Part shown: one piece after another, positions 1-9,620 of the stretch
Position numbering within the stretch: position 1 is the stretch's first letter
How the letters are laid out: the number at the start of each line of letters is the position of its first letter
Assembly: GCA_903861005.1 (NCBI GenBank)
Contig: CAIOSP010000047.1
Coordinates: 1-43,146 of the forward strand
Direction: 5' to 3'
Origin: an uncultured Pseudomonadota bacterium
GTDB lineage: Bacteria > Myxococcota_A > UBA796 > GCA-2862545
Length of the DNA stretch: 43,146 nt
Notes under the pieces: model-generated
Database searches by the model: none
What the model was told of the DNA's origin: nothing
Seen by the model: the letters and a program-made list of their open reading frames with translations, nothing else
Program-made: the position numbers and the translations under genes

Positions 1-168
1 CCGCAGCTGTCCTACGTCGACTGCGATGAGACCTGGTGGCTGGGCGACCTGCGCTGGCAGGACTGCGCCAAGTCCGCGATGTCGGCGCTCTACGGGCTGA
101 CCGGCAGCTGCTTGGCGGGCGTTGAGGGCACCTGCGCGGCCGACGCCTGCTTGCACGAGTCGCTCTGA
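1..168 (+). CDS. C-terminal end of an unknown protein (partial)
   Basis: The window opens inside a reading frame that runs 55 codons to TGA at 166-168. The visible part is rich in Trp and Cys (six Cys in 55 residues), which suggests a disulfide-containing secreted or surface protein; this is inference, because the start, any signal peptide and most of the protein lie outside the window. It converges on the next gene with a gap of only 7 bp. No family can be recognised from so short a tail. Confidence 0.5.
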   Translation, partial: PQLSYVDCDETWWLGDLRWQDCAKSAMSALYGLTGSCLAGVEGTCAADACLHESL

Positions 169-175
169 CGCGGGC

Positions 176-1468
176 CTACGGCGCGCCCAGGATCGAGTCG
201 ACGAACGGGTTGCGAAACACGCGGTCGGGGTCGAGGTCGGCGGCGAGCGCGCGGAAGTCGGCGGCGCGCGGGTAGAGCGCGTCGATCTCCTCGGGCGTGG
301 TCTCAAACGACTTGCCCCAGTGCGGGCGCGCGTCCCAGGCGCGGCCCAGCTCGCGGAAGGCGGCGAACGCACGCGGGATGTCCGGGCTGTGCGTGGCGTA
401 CATGCCGAGCTGGCAGGTGTCGCGACCGTAGGCCGGGCTCATCCAGCTCTCGTCACCCTTCACGAAGCGCAGCTCGCTCAAGAAGTCGAGCCGCACGCCG
501 CTGGCGCGCACCAGGTCGCGCATCGCACGCAGCGCCTCGCCGGCGTGGGCCGCGTCGAACGCGAGCTCGGTCTCCTGGTGGCGCGGCGGCATGACCAGCG
601 TGAACATCTCGGCGCTCTGTCCGGCGCGTGTGCCGGGCAGGAAGTGAACGCGATCGACCAGCCGCATGATCGACGGGATGAGCGTGGGGATGACGCCGCC
701 TGCGCCGAGCAGCGCCGGGAACACCGTGGCGTTGGCGACGCGCTCCCAGGCCGCCTCCACCCGGCTGCGCGCCACGAGCTCGTTCGTGCGCCGGTAGGTG
801 GTGACGAGCACGTCGTCGCAGGGCGGCAGCCACCAGACCTTCACGTACTCGTGCGTGGCGGCCAGGGTGGCGAGCGCGTCCGCGGCCTCGTCGAGCGGCC
901 AACGCGTGCGCGTCTCGATCAGGCCGAACGCGCGGTCCACGCCGAGCGTCACCTGGGTGATCACGCCGAGGGCGCCCAGGTGCACGCGCGCGCCGGGGAG
1001 GCGCGGGTCGTCGGGCCCGATCTCCACGACCTCCCCACGTCCGTCGACCAGGCGCAGGCCTTGGATCAGCGACGCGAGGTTGCCGTGGCGCAGGCTGGAG
1101 CCGTGTGTGCCGGTGGCGACCGCGCCGGCGATCGCCTGCTCGGTGATCGATCCCAGGATCGGCATGGCCAGGCCGTGGCGCCCGAGCGCCTCGTTGAGCG
1201 TGCGCAGCGTGCAGCCACCTTGCACCGTGACCGTCTGCCGGTCGACGTCCACGCTGACGACGTCGCTCAGGCCCGTCAACTCCACCTGCACGTCGTCTGA
1301 CGCGGCGATCGGTGACCACGAGTGGCGCGAGCCGCACACGCGGAGGCGGCCGCCGCGCGCGCGGGTCTCCTGCACGAGCGCCGCCACATCCGCCTCGTTT
1401 GAAGGCGCGGCCCACGCGCGGGGCGCGCTGCGTACGTTGCGCGCCCAGTTCACGAAGGGCCTGGTCAC
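176..1468 (-). CDS. FAD-linked oxidoreductase, D-arabinono-1,4-lactone / L-gulono-lactone oxidase type
   Basis: A 430-residue flavoprotein of the VAO/PCMH superfamily. The N-terminal half is an FAD_binding_4 domain: GSRHSWSP at residues 46-53, where His is the usual site of covalent FAD attachment in aldonolactone oxidases, and ATGTHGSS at 118-125. The C-terminal half fits the ALO domain and has the typical HWGK motif near residue 383. Family members oxidise sugar lactones or related polyols with O2; the substrate cannot be read from sequence. The start is GTG, preceded by GGGAGG about 5 bp upstream. It lies 31 bp downstream of asnS on the same strand and could be co-transcribed with it. No signal peptide is seen, so it is probably cytoplasmic. 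Confidence 0.85.
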   Translation of the reverse strand: MTRPFVNWARNVRSAPRAWAAPSNEADVAALVQETRARGGRLRVCGSRHSWSPIAASDDVQVELTGLSDVVSVDVDRQTVTVQGGCTLRTLNEALGRHGLAMPILGSITEQAIAGAVATGTHGSSLRHGNLASLIQGLRLVDGRGEVVEIGPDDPRLPGARVHLGALGVITQVTLGVDRAFGLIETRTRWPLDEAADALATLAATHEYVKVWWLPPCDDVLVTTYRRTNELVARSRVEAAWERVANATVFPALLGAGGVIPTLIPSIMRLVDRVHFLPGTRAGQSAEMFTLVMPPRHQETELAFDAAHAGEALRAMRDLVRASGVRLDFLSELRFVKGDESWMSPAYGRDTCQLGMYATHSPDIPRAFAAFRELGRAWDARPHWGKSFETTPEEIDALYPRAADFRALAADLDPDRVFRNPFVDSILGAP

Positions 1469-1499
1469 GCCGCCTCCCGGAGCACGGCGCGGGCGGGGA

Positions 1500-2861
<1,362 letters not shown>

Positions 2862-2996
2862 GTGCCCTCCAGCGCGCCCGGCTATCCCGCCAGGATCAAG
2901 CGGTCACGGCGTCCTTCCGGGAGTTCGAACGATCGGCGGGTGACCGGTTTGCACGCCTGTCATTTGGGTTACGCACGAACCGTTCTTGGAGGAACG

Positions 2997-3878
2997 ATGA
3001 ACTCCCGTTTCCTGACCCTCGGCCTGATCGCGCTCGTGGCTACCGCCTGCAAGCCGCCCCCCACGCTCACGGACGACAACGACACCGACACGTCCGACCC
3101 CAGCACCCTGTCGCTGGCGCAGGTGATGCCCGCGCTCTTCCGCGACTTTGACGACAACACGGCGGACCTGCCGGCGTACATCGACGCGCTTGAGGCCGGC
3201 CTCGTCAGCCAGGGCGTCAAGCTCGACTCGGCCAACCTCGACGAGCGCTCGTTCTCGATCGACCCGCTGGCCGAGTCCTTCCTGGGCGGCGCCGTGCAAC
3301 CGCCCGGCACCAACACCGCGGACCAAACCTCGGTCGTCGCGTTCGGCCTGTCCAAGAAGGACTTCGCCGCCAACAAGTCCGCCGCCATGCAGCCCAACCA
3401 GGTCTGCATCGAGTCGGACTCGACCGTGTCGTACACCCGCACGTACAGCACCGACGTCGACGCGTTCAACGCGGGCACCACCGACGTGGCGCGCAGCACG
3501 AACGAGGTCCGCAAGGAGCTGTCGTTCATCGCGTCCGGCTGGTACGACCTCTACAAGGACTTCCGCACCTTCGACACGACCGACGGCCGTCACGTGATGA
3601 TCGCGCGCGCCTGGGCCGACAAGATCGCCGTGGCCGACGGTGGCACCAACGAGTTCCGCCAGTCGTTCACCTGCGAGCTCTACATCGAGGACGGCACCAC
3701 CACCAAGCGTATGTACGCCATCTGGCCCGAGATCAGCATCGGCCTGGGCCCGGACGCCATGCGCTCGCTCATCACCGACAGCCTGGATGAGGGCTACAAG
3801 AACGCCGAGGCGTTCATGGCCGACAGCACCGTCCCCGACTGCAAGAACGACCGCAACGCGGTGTTCACCCGCGAGTGA
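2997..3878 (+). CDS. Lipoprotein of unknown function
   Basis: A 293-residue protein with a lipoprotein signal peptide: a charged MNSR start, a hydrophobic core, and a lipobox-like VATAC with Cys at residue 18. A Pro/Asp/Thr-rich spacer follows (TDDNDTDTSD), a linker style common in myxobacterial surface proteins. The rest is a soluble domain that I do not recognise, with two further Cys residues. The ATG was chosen because GGAGG lies 6 bp upstream and the signal peptide starts exactly there; longer in-frame extensions run antisense through asnS. It is divergent from asnS, and a hairpin follows its stop. Probably exported and anchored in a membrane. Confidence 0.8.
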   Translation: MNSRFLTLGLIALVATACKPPPTLTDDNDTDTSDPSTLSLAQVMPALFRDFDDNTADLPAYIDALEAGLVSQGVKLDSANLDERSFSIDPLAESFLGGAVQPPGTNTADQTSVVAFGLSKKDFAANKSAAMQPNQVCIESDSTVSYTRTYSTDVDAFNAGTTDVARSTNEVRKELSFIASGWYDLYKDFRTFDTTDGRHVMIARAWADKIAVADGGTNEFRQSFTCELYIEDGTTTKRMYAIWPEISIGLGPDAMRSLITDSLDEGYKNAEAFMADSTVPDCKNDRNAVFTRE

Positions 3879-3889
3879 GCCGACGCTGA

Positions 3890-3910
3890 GCGCCGCGACT
3901 CGCGCGGCGC
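3890..3910. terminator. GC-rich hairpin between convergent genes
   Basis: GCGCCGCG (3890-3897) and CGCGGCGC (3903-3910) form a perfect 8-bp stem with a 5-base loop. It lies 11 bp after the stop of the plus-strand lipoprotein and 31 bp after the stop of the converging minus-strand gene, so it could end transcripts from both sides. No T-run follows, so it is only a terminator-like hairpin. Confidence 0.5.
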
Positions 3911-3941
3911 CCGTCGTTCACCTGGCCAAGCGCCGTGCGTC

Positions 3942-4922
3942 CTACAGGCGCGCGGCGTTCGCGTGTTCGAGCGACGCGGCCACCTTGGACTGCTCCGCGA
4001 GCTTGGCCGCCGCCTCCGCCGAGATGGGCGCGGGCGTGCAGCCGCCGAGCACGACAGGCTGGACGCACCAGCCAAAGTCTGCGGCGATGCCCAACTTCGG
4101 GAGCTTCTTCCGGAGGGCCTCGACCGCCTGGATCACGGGGCCGGCCAGCGAAGCGCGGCGCAGCGCGGTGTGCGCGGTGACCTCGTGCGCCTGATCGACC
4201 AGCTTGGCGCGCGCCTCGGTGCTCGCGCCGTCGTCGATCGCCGACTGGAAGGCCTCGCGGGCGTCCTCATCGGCCTCGGTGATGGTGCGCAGCGCGTCAG
4301 AGGCGCCCTGCTCCAGCAGCGCCAGCAGGTCGACGCTCGCGCCGGCGCCGCCGACCGCGGGCTGGGGCGTCGGAGCCAGGCTGAACGACGGCCAGCCGAA
4401 GGAGAGCAGGCCCTCCAGCGCGCGCGTCAGCTGCGGGTCCGCGTCCATGCGCGCGGCGATGTGCGCGTTCTCGTCGGCGCCGGTGCAGGTGACGGGCGCG
4501 GCGCGCGAGAAGCTGGGGCCCATGCGAAGCGAAGGCGCCTCGGTGTGGCACTCGACCAGATCACGCCCGGCGAGCGCGCGCTTCAGCGCGGACTCGAACG
4601 CGGCACCAAAGGCGTCGGCCTGATCGTTCGCGAACGCGGAGATCACGGCCTGCTCACGCAGGTAGCGGTGCTGCAGGTCGCGCTGGCGGGTGCGCTGGTC
4701 GGCCGGCGCGTCTGAGCCGAGCAGGTCGAGCGCGGTCTCGTACTGGACGAGCGCCGCGGCGAGGGCGTCGGCGCGGGCCTGGAGCGAGGCAAAGTTGGCG
4801 CCGGCCGTGGCCTGCGCGCGGGCGAACTGCTGGGATGCGACCGCGACGTCTTGCGGTGCGTAGTAGCCAGACGCCGCCAGCGCGGGCGCCGCCAGCGTCA
4901 GCCACAGCGCGACTACGGGCAC
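3942..4922 (-). CDS. Secreted protein of unknown function
   Basis: A 326-residue protein starting at GTG with a short hydrophobic signal peptide ending near ALAASG (residue 18), probably cleaved by signal peptidase I. The following 100 residues are Ala/Gln/Arg-rich and look helical, possibly coiled-coil (about residues 30-125). The C-terminal third is again helical and Ala-rich. A short central segment with two Cys (about residues 124-145) and a Pro-rich stretch separate the halves. No enzymatic motif is visible. Its start overlaps the stop of the upstream lipoprotein gene by 10 bp, so the two are probably translationally coupled and may work together in the envelope. Confidence 0.7.
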   Translation of the reverse strand: MPVVALWLTLAAPALAASGYYAPQDVAVASQQFARAQATAGANFASLQARADALAAALVQYETALDLLGSDAPADQRTRQRDLQHRYLREQAVISAFANDQADAFGAAFESALKRALAGRDLVECHTEAPSLRMGPSFSRAAPVTCTGADENAHIAARMDADPQLTRALEGLLSFGWPSFSLAPTPQPAVGGAGASVDLLALLEQGASDALRTITEADEDAREAFQSAIDDGASTEARAKLVDQAHEVTAHTALRRASLAGPVIQAVEALRKKLPKLGIAADFGWCVQPVVLGGCTPAPISAEAAAKLAEQSKVAASLEHANAARL

Positions 4923-5401
4923 GGAGGCAGCCCGAAGAACGGGTCCTGCTCGGCGGCGAGCTTCTTGACGAAGGGGGCGCCGGTCTCAGCCGCGGCGAAG
5001 GTCTTGAGCTGCGCCATGGCGTCGGTCAGCAGCGCCTCGGGGGGCGTCTGCTCAGGGGCGGGCATCAGCTTGTACTTGTCGGTGGACCAGTCGCCGGCGC
5101 CGGCTTCATTGAAGGCGACCTCGACGGTGCTGCTCACGCCGGCCTTCTCGAAGCCCACGCGGATGTACTCCATGTTCGTCACGTCGACCGCGGCGACCTT
5201 CCAGCCACTCGGGGTGGTGTCGCCGACCTTCCAAGGCGGCGCGCCGCGTGCGTCCATCTCCTTGGGGCGGCAGGTGGGCTTCTCGGCGACGGCGGCCTCG
5301 CCGGGCTTCACGTTGGGATCCTGCCAAGCTGCGAACCAGCTGCATGCCGTGGACCCTACGAGCGCGACCGTGACGAGTCCGAGGCGAAGCTTGTTGCGCA
5401 T
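4913..5401 (-). CDS. Small lipoprotein of unknown function
   Basis: A 162-residue protein with a lipoprotein signal: MRNKLRL, a hydrophobic core, then GSTAC with the lipid-acceptor Cys at residue 20. The mature part has Cys residues at 44 and 161 that could form a disulfide. The ATG was chosen because a signal peptide begins there and GGGAGG lies about 7 bp upstream; the longer open frame upstream runs antisense to a neighbouring gene. It overlaps the following secreted-protein gene by 10 bp and is divergent from the next lipoprotein gene. No family is recognised. Confidence 0.75.
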   Translation of the reverse strand: MRNKLRLGLVTVALVGSTACSWFAAWQDPNVKPGEAAVAEKPTCRPKEMDARGAPPWKVGDTTPSGWKVAAVDVTNMEYIRVGFEKAGVSSTVEVAFNEAGAGDWSTDKYKLMPAPEQTPPEALLTDAMAQLKTFAAAETGAPFVKKLAAEQDPFFGLPPCP

Positions 5402-5512
5402 TGGGACCTCCCACGCGGACGTTATCGACGCGCGCCGCGCTCGTCGAGGCGCGTGACCCGACGCGACCCATCCATCGCCTTGCGTTAGGGCGACGCCTGG
5501 AGGTCGTGGACC

Positions 5513-5965
5513 ATGCGTCGTGCCCTGGCTCTTGCTCTGGTGTCGGTGTCCCTCGTAGCCTGCTCGGCTGGCGTGGAGGGCACGTGGGTCGGCAACCTGG
5601 ACTGCGACCAGGTCCCGTTTGATGTGGAGCTGACGCTCGAGCACGACAGCAAGCTGGTCTACACGGGCACCGGCACGCAGGACCGCGCGTTCAAGGACCT
5701 CGAAGGCAACGAGACCACCGTCGCGATCGAGTTCGACGCCAGCCTGGAGCTGGAGTCCAAGGGCGGCGCGCAGGACCTGCTCACCACGCTCACCTGCACG
5801 TCCGAGCAGACCATCCGCACGCTGACCGGCGGCGCGGACCCCGAGGTGGTGTCCGAGGGCTGCGAGCCTCGCCGCTACGACAACTACGTGGTCGGCTGGG
5901 ACGGCGAGGACCAGCTCACCATCTCCGGTCCGGACGGCTGCAGCGGCAAGCTCACCCGCCGCTAG
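5513..5965 (+). CDS. Small lipoprotein of unknown function
   Basis: A 150-residue protein with a lipobox LVAC (Cys at residue 17) after a short signal peptide. The mature part reads as alternating beta strands (EGTWVGNLDC, VELTLEHDSKLVYTGTG), the style of a small lipocalin-like or beta-barrel domain, with several Cys residues that may pair. GGAGG lies about 8 bp before the ATG. It ends 13 bp from the converging TPR-protein gene. The ligand or partner is unknown; the beta-barrel reading is inference from the strand pattern only. Confidence 0.75.
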   Translation: MRRALALALVSVSLVACSAGVEGTWVGNLDCDQVPFDVELTLEHDSKLVYTGTGTQDRAFKDLEGNETTVAIEFDASLELESKGGAQDLLTTLTCTSEQTIRTLTGGADPEVVSEGCEPRRYDNYVVGWDGEDQLTISGPDGCSGKLTRR

Positions 5966-5978
5966 GCGACGCTCGCGC

Positions 5979-6839
5979 TCAGCCTGCGTTGGGCGCGTCG
6001 GACGGCGGCTGGGCCGGCGGTTCGGGCGGCGACGGATCGCGCGGAGGGGGCGGCTTGGCGTCGTCCTCGTCGTCGCGACCAAAGGCGAGCACGCCCACGG
6101 CCAGGACGAGCGCCGCGAGCACGCCGAACGGGATGAGGTCGGACAGCTTCCAGGCGCCGGGATCGTGGCGGCCCTTCTCGCCCTTCTCGGCGGCGGTGGT
6201 CTGGTTGGCCATCTCGGCGCGCTTCTGGATCCACTCCGAGCCGCGCGACATCAGGTCGGCGGGGAGGCCCTTCTGCTCGGCCCAGTCGAGCGTCTTCACG
6301 GCGGGGTCCAGCTTGCCCTGGTCGGCCAGCAGCAGCGCCTTGTAGAACAAGGTGCCCGCGGTCTCAGGGGCGTTGGCCTCCAGCACGGTGACGCAGCGGG
6401 TGAGGGGCTCGCCCTTGCCCGAGTCGAGCGCCCAGGTGCACAGGCCCTGCCAGCCCGGCATGTAGTCCGGGGACTCCTTGACCACCGCCTCGAACAGCTT
6501 GCCGGCCTCGTTCTGGCCGTCGTCCATCTGCAGCAGGCCGATCCCCAAGCCCGTGCGGTTCTCGATGCTGGGCACCAGGCCGACCGCCTTGCGGCAGTTG
6601 GCGACGGCGTCGTCGACGCGGCCTTCCTCCAGCAGCACGCCGCAGGAGCGCCGCCACGCGCGGTCGAATTCCGGCGCGCCGGTCGTGACCTCGGCGAAGG
6701 CCTTCTCGGCGGTGGAGAGATCGCCTGCCTGCCACGCGGACTCGGCGGCCTCGAACCGGGCGCGCAGCTCGGGCGTGAGGACGTCGACGGGCGTGTCGGC
6801 GAGGGCGGGGGAGAGCAGGGCGAGGAGGAGGGGCAGCAT
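5979..6839 (-). CDS. TPR-repeat protein with C-terminal membrane anchor
   Basis: A 286-residue protein. It has a signal peptide or N-terminal hydrophobic segment (residues 1-14), then tetratricopeptide-like helical pairs over about residues 25-205 (for example AESAWQAGDLSTAEKAFAEV). A single transmembrane helix lies near residues 234-250 (FGVLAALVLAVGVLAFG), followed by an acidic, Pro-rich tail of about 35 residues. Topology is probably periplasmic TPRs with a cytoplasmic Pro-rich tail. TPRs bind partner proteins; the partner is unknown. It is divergent from the calcium-repeat protein gene at 6918. Confidence 0.75.
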   Translation of the reverse strand: MLPLLLALLSPALADTPVDVLTPELRARFEAAESAWQAGDLSTAEKAFAEVTTGAPEFDRAWRRSCGVLLEEGRVDDAVANCRKAVGLVPSIENRTGLGIGLLQMDDGQNEAGKLFEAVVKESPDYMPGWQGLCTWALDSGKGEPLTRCVTVLEANAPETAGTLFYKALLLADQGKLDPAVKTLDWAEQKGLPADLMSRGSEWIQKRAEMANQTTAAEKGEKGRHDPGAWKLSDLIPFGVLAALVLAVGVLAFGRDDEDDAKPPPPRDPSPPEPPAQPPSDAPNAG

Positions 6840-6917
6840 CGGGTCCCGTCTTTGGCGCGGAGCTTATCCCGCGTGCCGCGTGTTCGTCGCGCGCTATGGT
6901 GTGCGCCCGGAGGTCAC

Positions 6918-7895
6918 GTGCGTCCGTTCGCCTTTCTGCTCGCCTTCAGCCTTGCGCCGACGCCCGCGTGGGCCGACGTGCCGCCCCCCGACGACGCCGA
7001 CGGTGACGGCCTCCCCGACGTGGACGACGCCTCGCCGCACGACTGCGACGGCGATCACGACGGCATCCCGGACTCGGTCGAGCGCGGGCTGACCGCACCC
7101 ATCGGTGGCTCCTCCGGCGGCCCGTGCTTCGTGGCCGACGCGGACCCGTCCACCACCACCTCGCCCACCGACTCGGACAGCGACGGCGGCGGGCTGGACG
7201 ACGGGCTTGAGGACCGCGACCACGACGGTCGACTGGACGACTTCGAGACCGACCCGAACCTGACGGACGACGATCTGGACTCGGACGCAGACGGCTGGCC
7301 CGACGCGGTGGAAGGCACCGGCAACCACGACAGCGACGGCCTGACCGACAACCTCGACCCGGACTCCGACGGCGATGGCTTGGCGGACAAGCTGGAGGAC
7401 GTGGCGGACTGGGACGGCGACGGCGTGGTGGGCCTGCTCGACGCCGACTCCGACGACGACGGCATCCCTGACGGCCTGGACGGCGTGACCGACCCCGACC
7501 ACGACGGCCTGCCCGCCTACGCCGACCCCGACTCCGACGGCGACGGTCTGCTCGACGCGCAGGAGGGCGCTGCCGACTTTGACGGCGACACGCTGCCCAA
7601 CCACGTCGACACCAACTCCGACGACGACGGCGCCACCGACGCCCAGGAGGGCTTCGCGGACGCGGACTGCGACGGCCACCCGGACTACCTGGACGTGTAC
7701 GAGGACGACGGGTTCTGCGACACCGACATCCCCCGCGGGGACATCGACGACAGCGACTTTGGCGAGCCCTTCCAGCCCATCGCGGTCGCGGACCCCAAGG
7801 CCTACGCCTGCGGCTGTGATGACGCGTCGACGGCGCCTGCGTCGCTCGGCCTGCTCGGCGCGCTCGCGCTCCTGCGTCGTCGCGCGCGGCGCTGA
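6918..7895 (+). CDS. Thrombospondin type 3-like Ca-binding repeat surface protein with MYXO-CTERM-like tail
   Basis: A 325-residue secreted protein starting at GTG, with GGAGG 4-5 bp upstream. A signal peptide ends at about residue 20 (PAWAD). Most of the mature protein consists of Asp-rich repeats of the DSDGDGLxD type, as in thrombospondin type 3 and related Ca-binding repeats (over ten units between about residues 25 and 270). The end has a Cys-Gly-Cys-Asp segment, a hydrophobic stretch (SLGLLGALALL) and an RRRARR cluster, which is the MYXO-CTERM layout for processing and surface retention. No other domain is visible, so it may be a structural or adhesive surface protein. The Nudix gene starts on the very next base. 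Confidence 0.85.
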   Translation: MRPFAFLLAFSLAPTPAWADVPPPDDADGDGLPDVDDASPHDCDGDHDGIPDSVERGLTAPIGGSSGGPCFVADADPSTTTSPTDSDSDGGGLDDGLEDRDHDGRLDDFETDPNLTDDDLDSDADGWPDAVEGTGNHDSDGLTDNLDPDSDGDGLADKLEDVADWDGDGVVGLLDADSDDDGIPDGLDGVTDPDHDGLPAYADPDSDGDGLLDAQEGAADFDGDTLPNHVDTNSDDDGATDAQEGFADADCDGHPDYLDVYEDDGFCDTDIPRGDIDDSDFGEPFQPIAVADPKAYACGCDDASTAPASLGLLGALALLRRRARR

Positions 7896-8684
7896 ATGAG
7901 CCCGTCGCCCGCGGCCACGCTCCTGCTGCTGCGCCCCGAGGCGCGGGGCTTCTCGGTCTTCATGGTGCAGCGCCACAAGGGCAGCGCGTTCATGCCGAAC
8001 ATGTGGGTGTTCCCCGGCGGTCGCGTCGAGCCCGGCGACGCGGCGATCGGACCCGAGCACACACACGGTGGGCACGCGACCATCGCGCGGTTCGGGTTCG
8101 AGGCGGACGAAGGGCGCGGCGTGCTGGTCGCGGGCGTGCGCGAGACGTTTGAGGAGGCGGGCCTCTGGCTCGGGTCGAACACCCCCGATGACGCTGTCCG
8201 GGACGCGCTCTCCGACCACACGCTCACGTTCGACGCGCTCCTCCACCAGCAGCGCGCCGTGCTCGATCTGGACGCGCTGCACGGCTGGGCGCGCTGGGTG
8301 ACGCCGGCGGGCGAGCCTCGTCGCTTCGACACCACCTTCCTCGTCGCGGTCGCGCCCGAGGGCTTGGGTCGACACGACGCCCGGGAGACGGTCGACAGCG
8401 GCTGGTTCACGCCGCGTCAGGTGTTGGACGCGGGTCTGGGCCGGATGGGTCTGGCGCCACCCACTTGGTTCACGCTGGGTGAACTGGCCGAGCTGCCCGA
8501 CGTCGACGCGGTGATCGCCGCCTCGCGCGCGCGTGATCTCTCGCCCATCCGGCCCGACCTGGACATGGCGGGAGGCAGCTTCGCGATCATCCTGCCCGGC
8601 CACGCGCGCCACCCCGAGCCGCGTCGTGCGGGGCTGCCGACGCGCATCGGCCTGCAGGGCGGCGCCTGGGTCACGGAGCCTTGA
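7896..8684 (+). CDS. Nudix hydrolase, NUDT19-like
   Basis: A 262-residue Nudix-fold hydrolase. MWVFPGGRVEPGDA (residues 36-49) forms the first part of the Nudix box and RETFEEAGL (82-90) the catalytic helix with the metal-binding Glu residues. The two are separated by an insertion of about 30 residues, as in the NUDT19/RP2 branch, whose characterised members hydrolyse CoA and acyl-CoA diphosphates. Substrate assignment is by family only. No signal peptide is seen, so it is cytoplasmic. The ATG directly follows the stop of the surface-protein gene, so co-transcription is likely although the functions look unrelated. Confidence 0.82.
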   Translation: MSPSPAATLLLLRPEARGFSVFMVQRHKGSAFMPNMWVFPGGRVEPGDAAIGPEHTHGGHATIARFGFEADEGRGVLVAGVRETFEEAGLWLGSNTPDDAVRDALSDHTLTFDALLHQQRAVLDLDALHGWARWVTPAGEPRRFDTTFLVAVAPEGLGRHDARETVDSGWFTPRQVLDAGLGRMGLAPPTWFTLGELAELPDVDAVIAASRARDLSPIRPDLDMAGGSFAIILPGHARHPEPRRAGLPTRIGLQGGAWVTEP

Positions 8685-8696
8685 CTGGGGCGGGAC

Positions 8697-8816
8697 GGCG
8701 CGGGTCGCGGAGCGCGACGACGCCGACCGCGCGGCGCTACGGGACGACCGCTAGGCGCGGGTCGCGGAGCGCGACGACGCCGACCGCGCGGCGCTACGGG
8801 ACGACCGCTAGGCGCG
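8697..8816. repeat. 57-bp direct tandem duplication
   Basis: Two copies of a 57-bp unit lie head to tail (8697-8753 and 8754-8810), identical by eye, plus about 6 more matching bases. The left unit repeats the last codons and stop of the minus-strand transposase-like gene: both copies carry the same CTACGGGACGACCGCTAG block. The gene uses the right-hand stop (8794-8796), and the left copy is now non-coding. The duplicated length is a multiple of three. Confidence 0.9.
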
Positions 8817-9531
8817 CGTCGGCGATGTGCGCGAGCGCGGCGCCCAGCAGGGGCTCGTCGCCGACGCTGAGCTGACGGATGCGGCGCGACGTCAACACCA
8901 GCGCCTTGGCCAACTCCACGGGCGCCCAGCCGATCGCGCGGCCCAGGTGCACGAAGAGCCGGAAGCTGCGGCGGTGACCGGGCGGCACGCCGACCACGGC
9001 GGCGGCGATACGCAGCACCTCGGTGAGCGTGGCGCGAACCGTGCGACGGCCGCGCGCGGGGAGCGGACCGCCCCCGGCCATCGCGTGCACCTGGAGGGCG
9101 TCCACGCGCGACGCGAGCGTGAGCGGCTGGAAGAAGGCGGCCTGGCGGTAGCCCAGCAGGTCGCGGTGGCTGGTCCACGGCGACGCCAGCGGATCGGCGT
9201 CCGGGCCGACGCGATGGCAGAAGGCGACCTGCTCGGCGAGCGTGGCGTCGGTGACCGCGACGCGCTCGCCGGTGCCCCACATGATGACCTCCCCCGCGCT
9301 GCGGGCGGTGCGGCAGGTGGCGGCCTTGGTGACGCGGACGACGTTGGCGCACTGGGCGTCGTCGCCCTCCAAGATCACGCGCAGCTCATCCTGGCCCAGG
9401 CCAAAGGCGAGCAGGGTGACGTCGCGCACGCGCGCGGCCTCGGTCAGACGCTCGATGAGGTCATAGCGGGCCCCCACGCGGCGAAGGGAATCGGCACCAT
9501 ACACGATCGGGCAGCGGAACAGGGTCGACAT
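8794..9531 (-). CDS. Degenerate Y1 / REP-associated transposase-like protein, probably catalytically inactive
   Basis: A 245-residue protein that resembles the REP-associated (IS200-like, Y1) tyrosine transposase family in layout. The helix YDLIERLTEAARVRDVTLLA (23-42) leads into FGLGQDELRVIL (43-54), which aligns with the family's LMPNHVHLLL strand, but the HUH histidines are replaced by Glu49 and Arg51. SPWTSHRDLLGYR (117-129) matches the family's WSSHRAYLG block, while the expected tyrosine position looks like Phe104. The C-terminal region (about 150-225) resembles the DnaA-like helix-turn-helix found in some long members. The ATG has AGGAGG 7 bp upstream. The reading frame is intact, which suggests a retained DNA-binding role rather than transposition. 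Family assignment is from motif memory, so moderately sure. Confidence 0.6.
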   Translation of the reverse strand: MSTLFRCPIVYGADSLRRVGARYDLIERLTEAARVRDVTLLAFGLGQDELRVILEGDDAQCANVVRVTKAATCRTARSAGEVIMWGTGERVAVTDATLAEQVAFCHRVGPDADPLASPWTSHRDLLGYRQAAFFQPLTLASRVDALQVHAMAGGGPLPARGRRTVRATLTEVLRIAAAVVGVPPGHRRSFRLFVHLGRAIGWAPVELAKALVLTSRRIRQLSVGDEPLLGAALAHIADARLAVVP

Positions 9532-9620
9532 CGGACACCTCCTGGGCCACGCGGGCGCAGGCTTGGTGCCGACGAAAACAACGCTTTGTTCGTGCTAGAC
9601 TGTCGGAACTGACGGAGATC

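Noticed and set aside
2921..2930. GTTCGAAC resembling a tRNA T-loop
   Set aside because: The flanking bases do not form the T-stem and no acceptor or anticodon arm is found.
7000..7740. Regular short repeats that could suggest a CRISPR or minisatellite
   Set aside because: They are in-frame codons of Asp-rich Ca-binding repeats within one gene, with variable sequence and no spacers.
8697..8816. The 57-bp repeat as a CRISPR or attachment site
   Set aside because: Copies are directly adjacent without spacer and include coding sequence, which fits a simple tandem duplication.
8417..9352. A 311-codon frame overlapping the transposase-like gene
   Set aside because: Low-complexity Arg/Pro/Ala sequence produced by the wrong frame; it even translates the tandem repeat twice.
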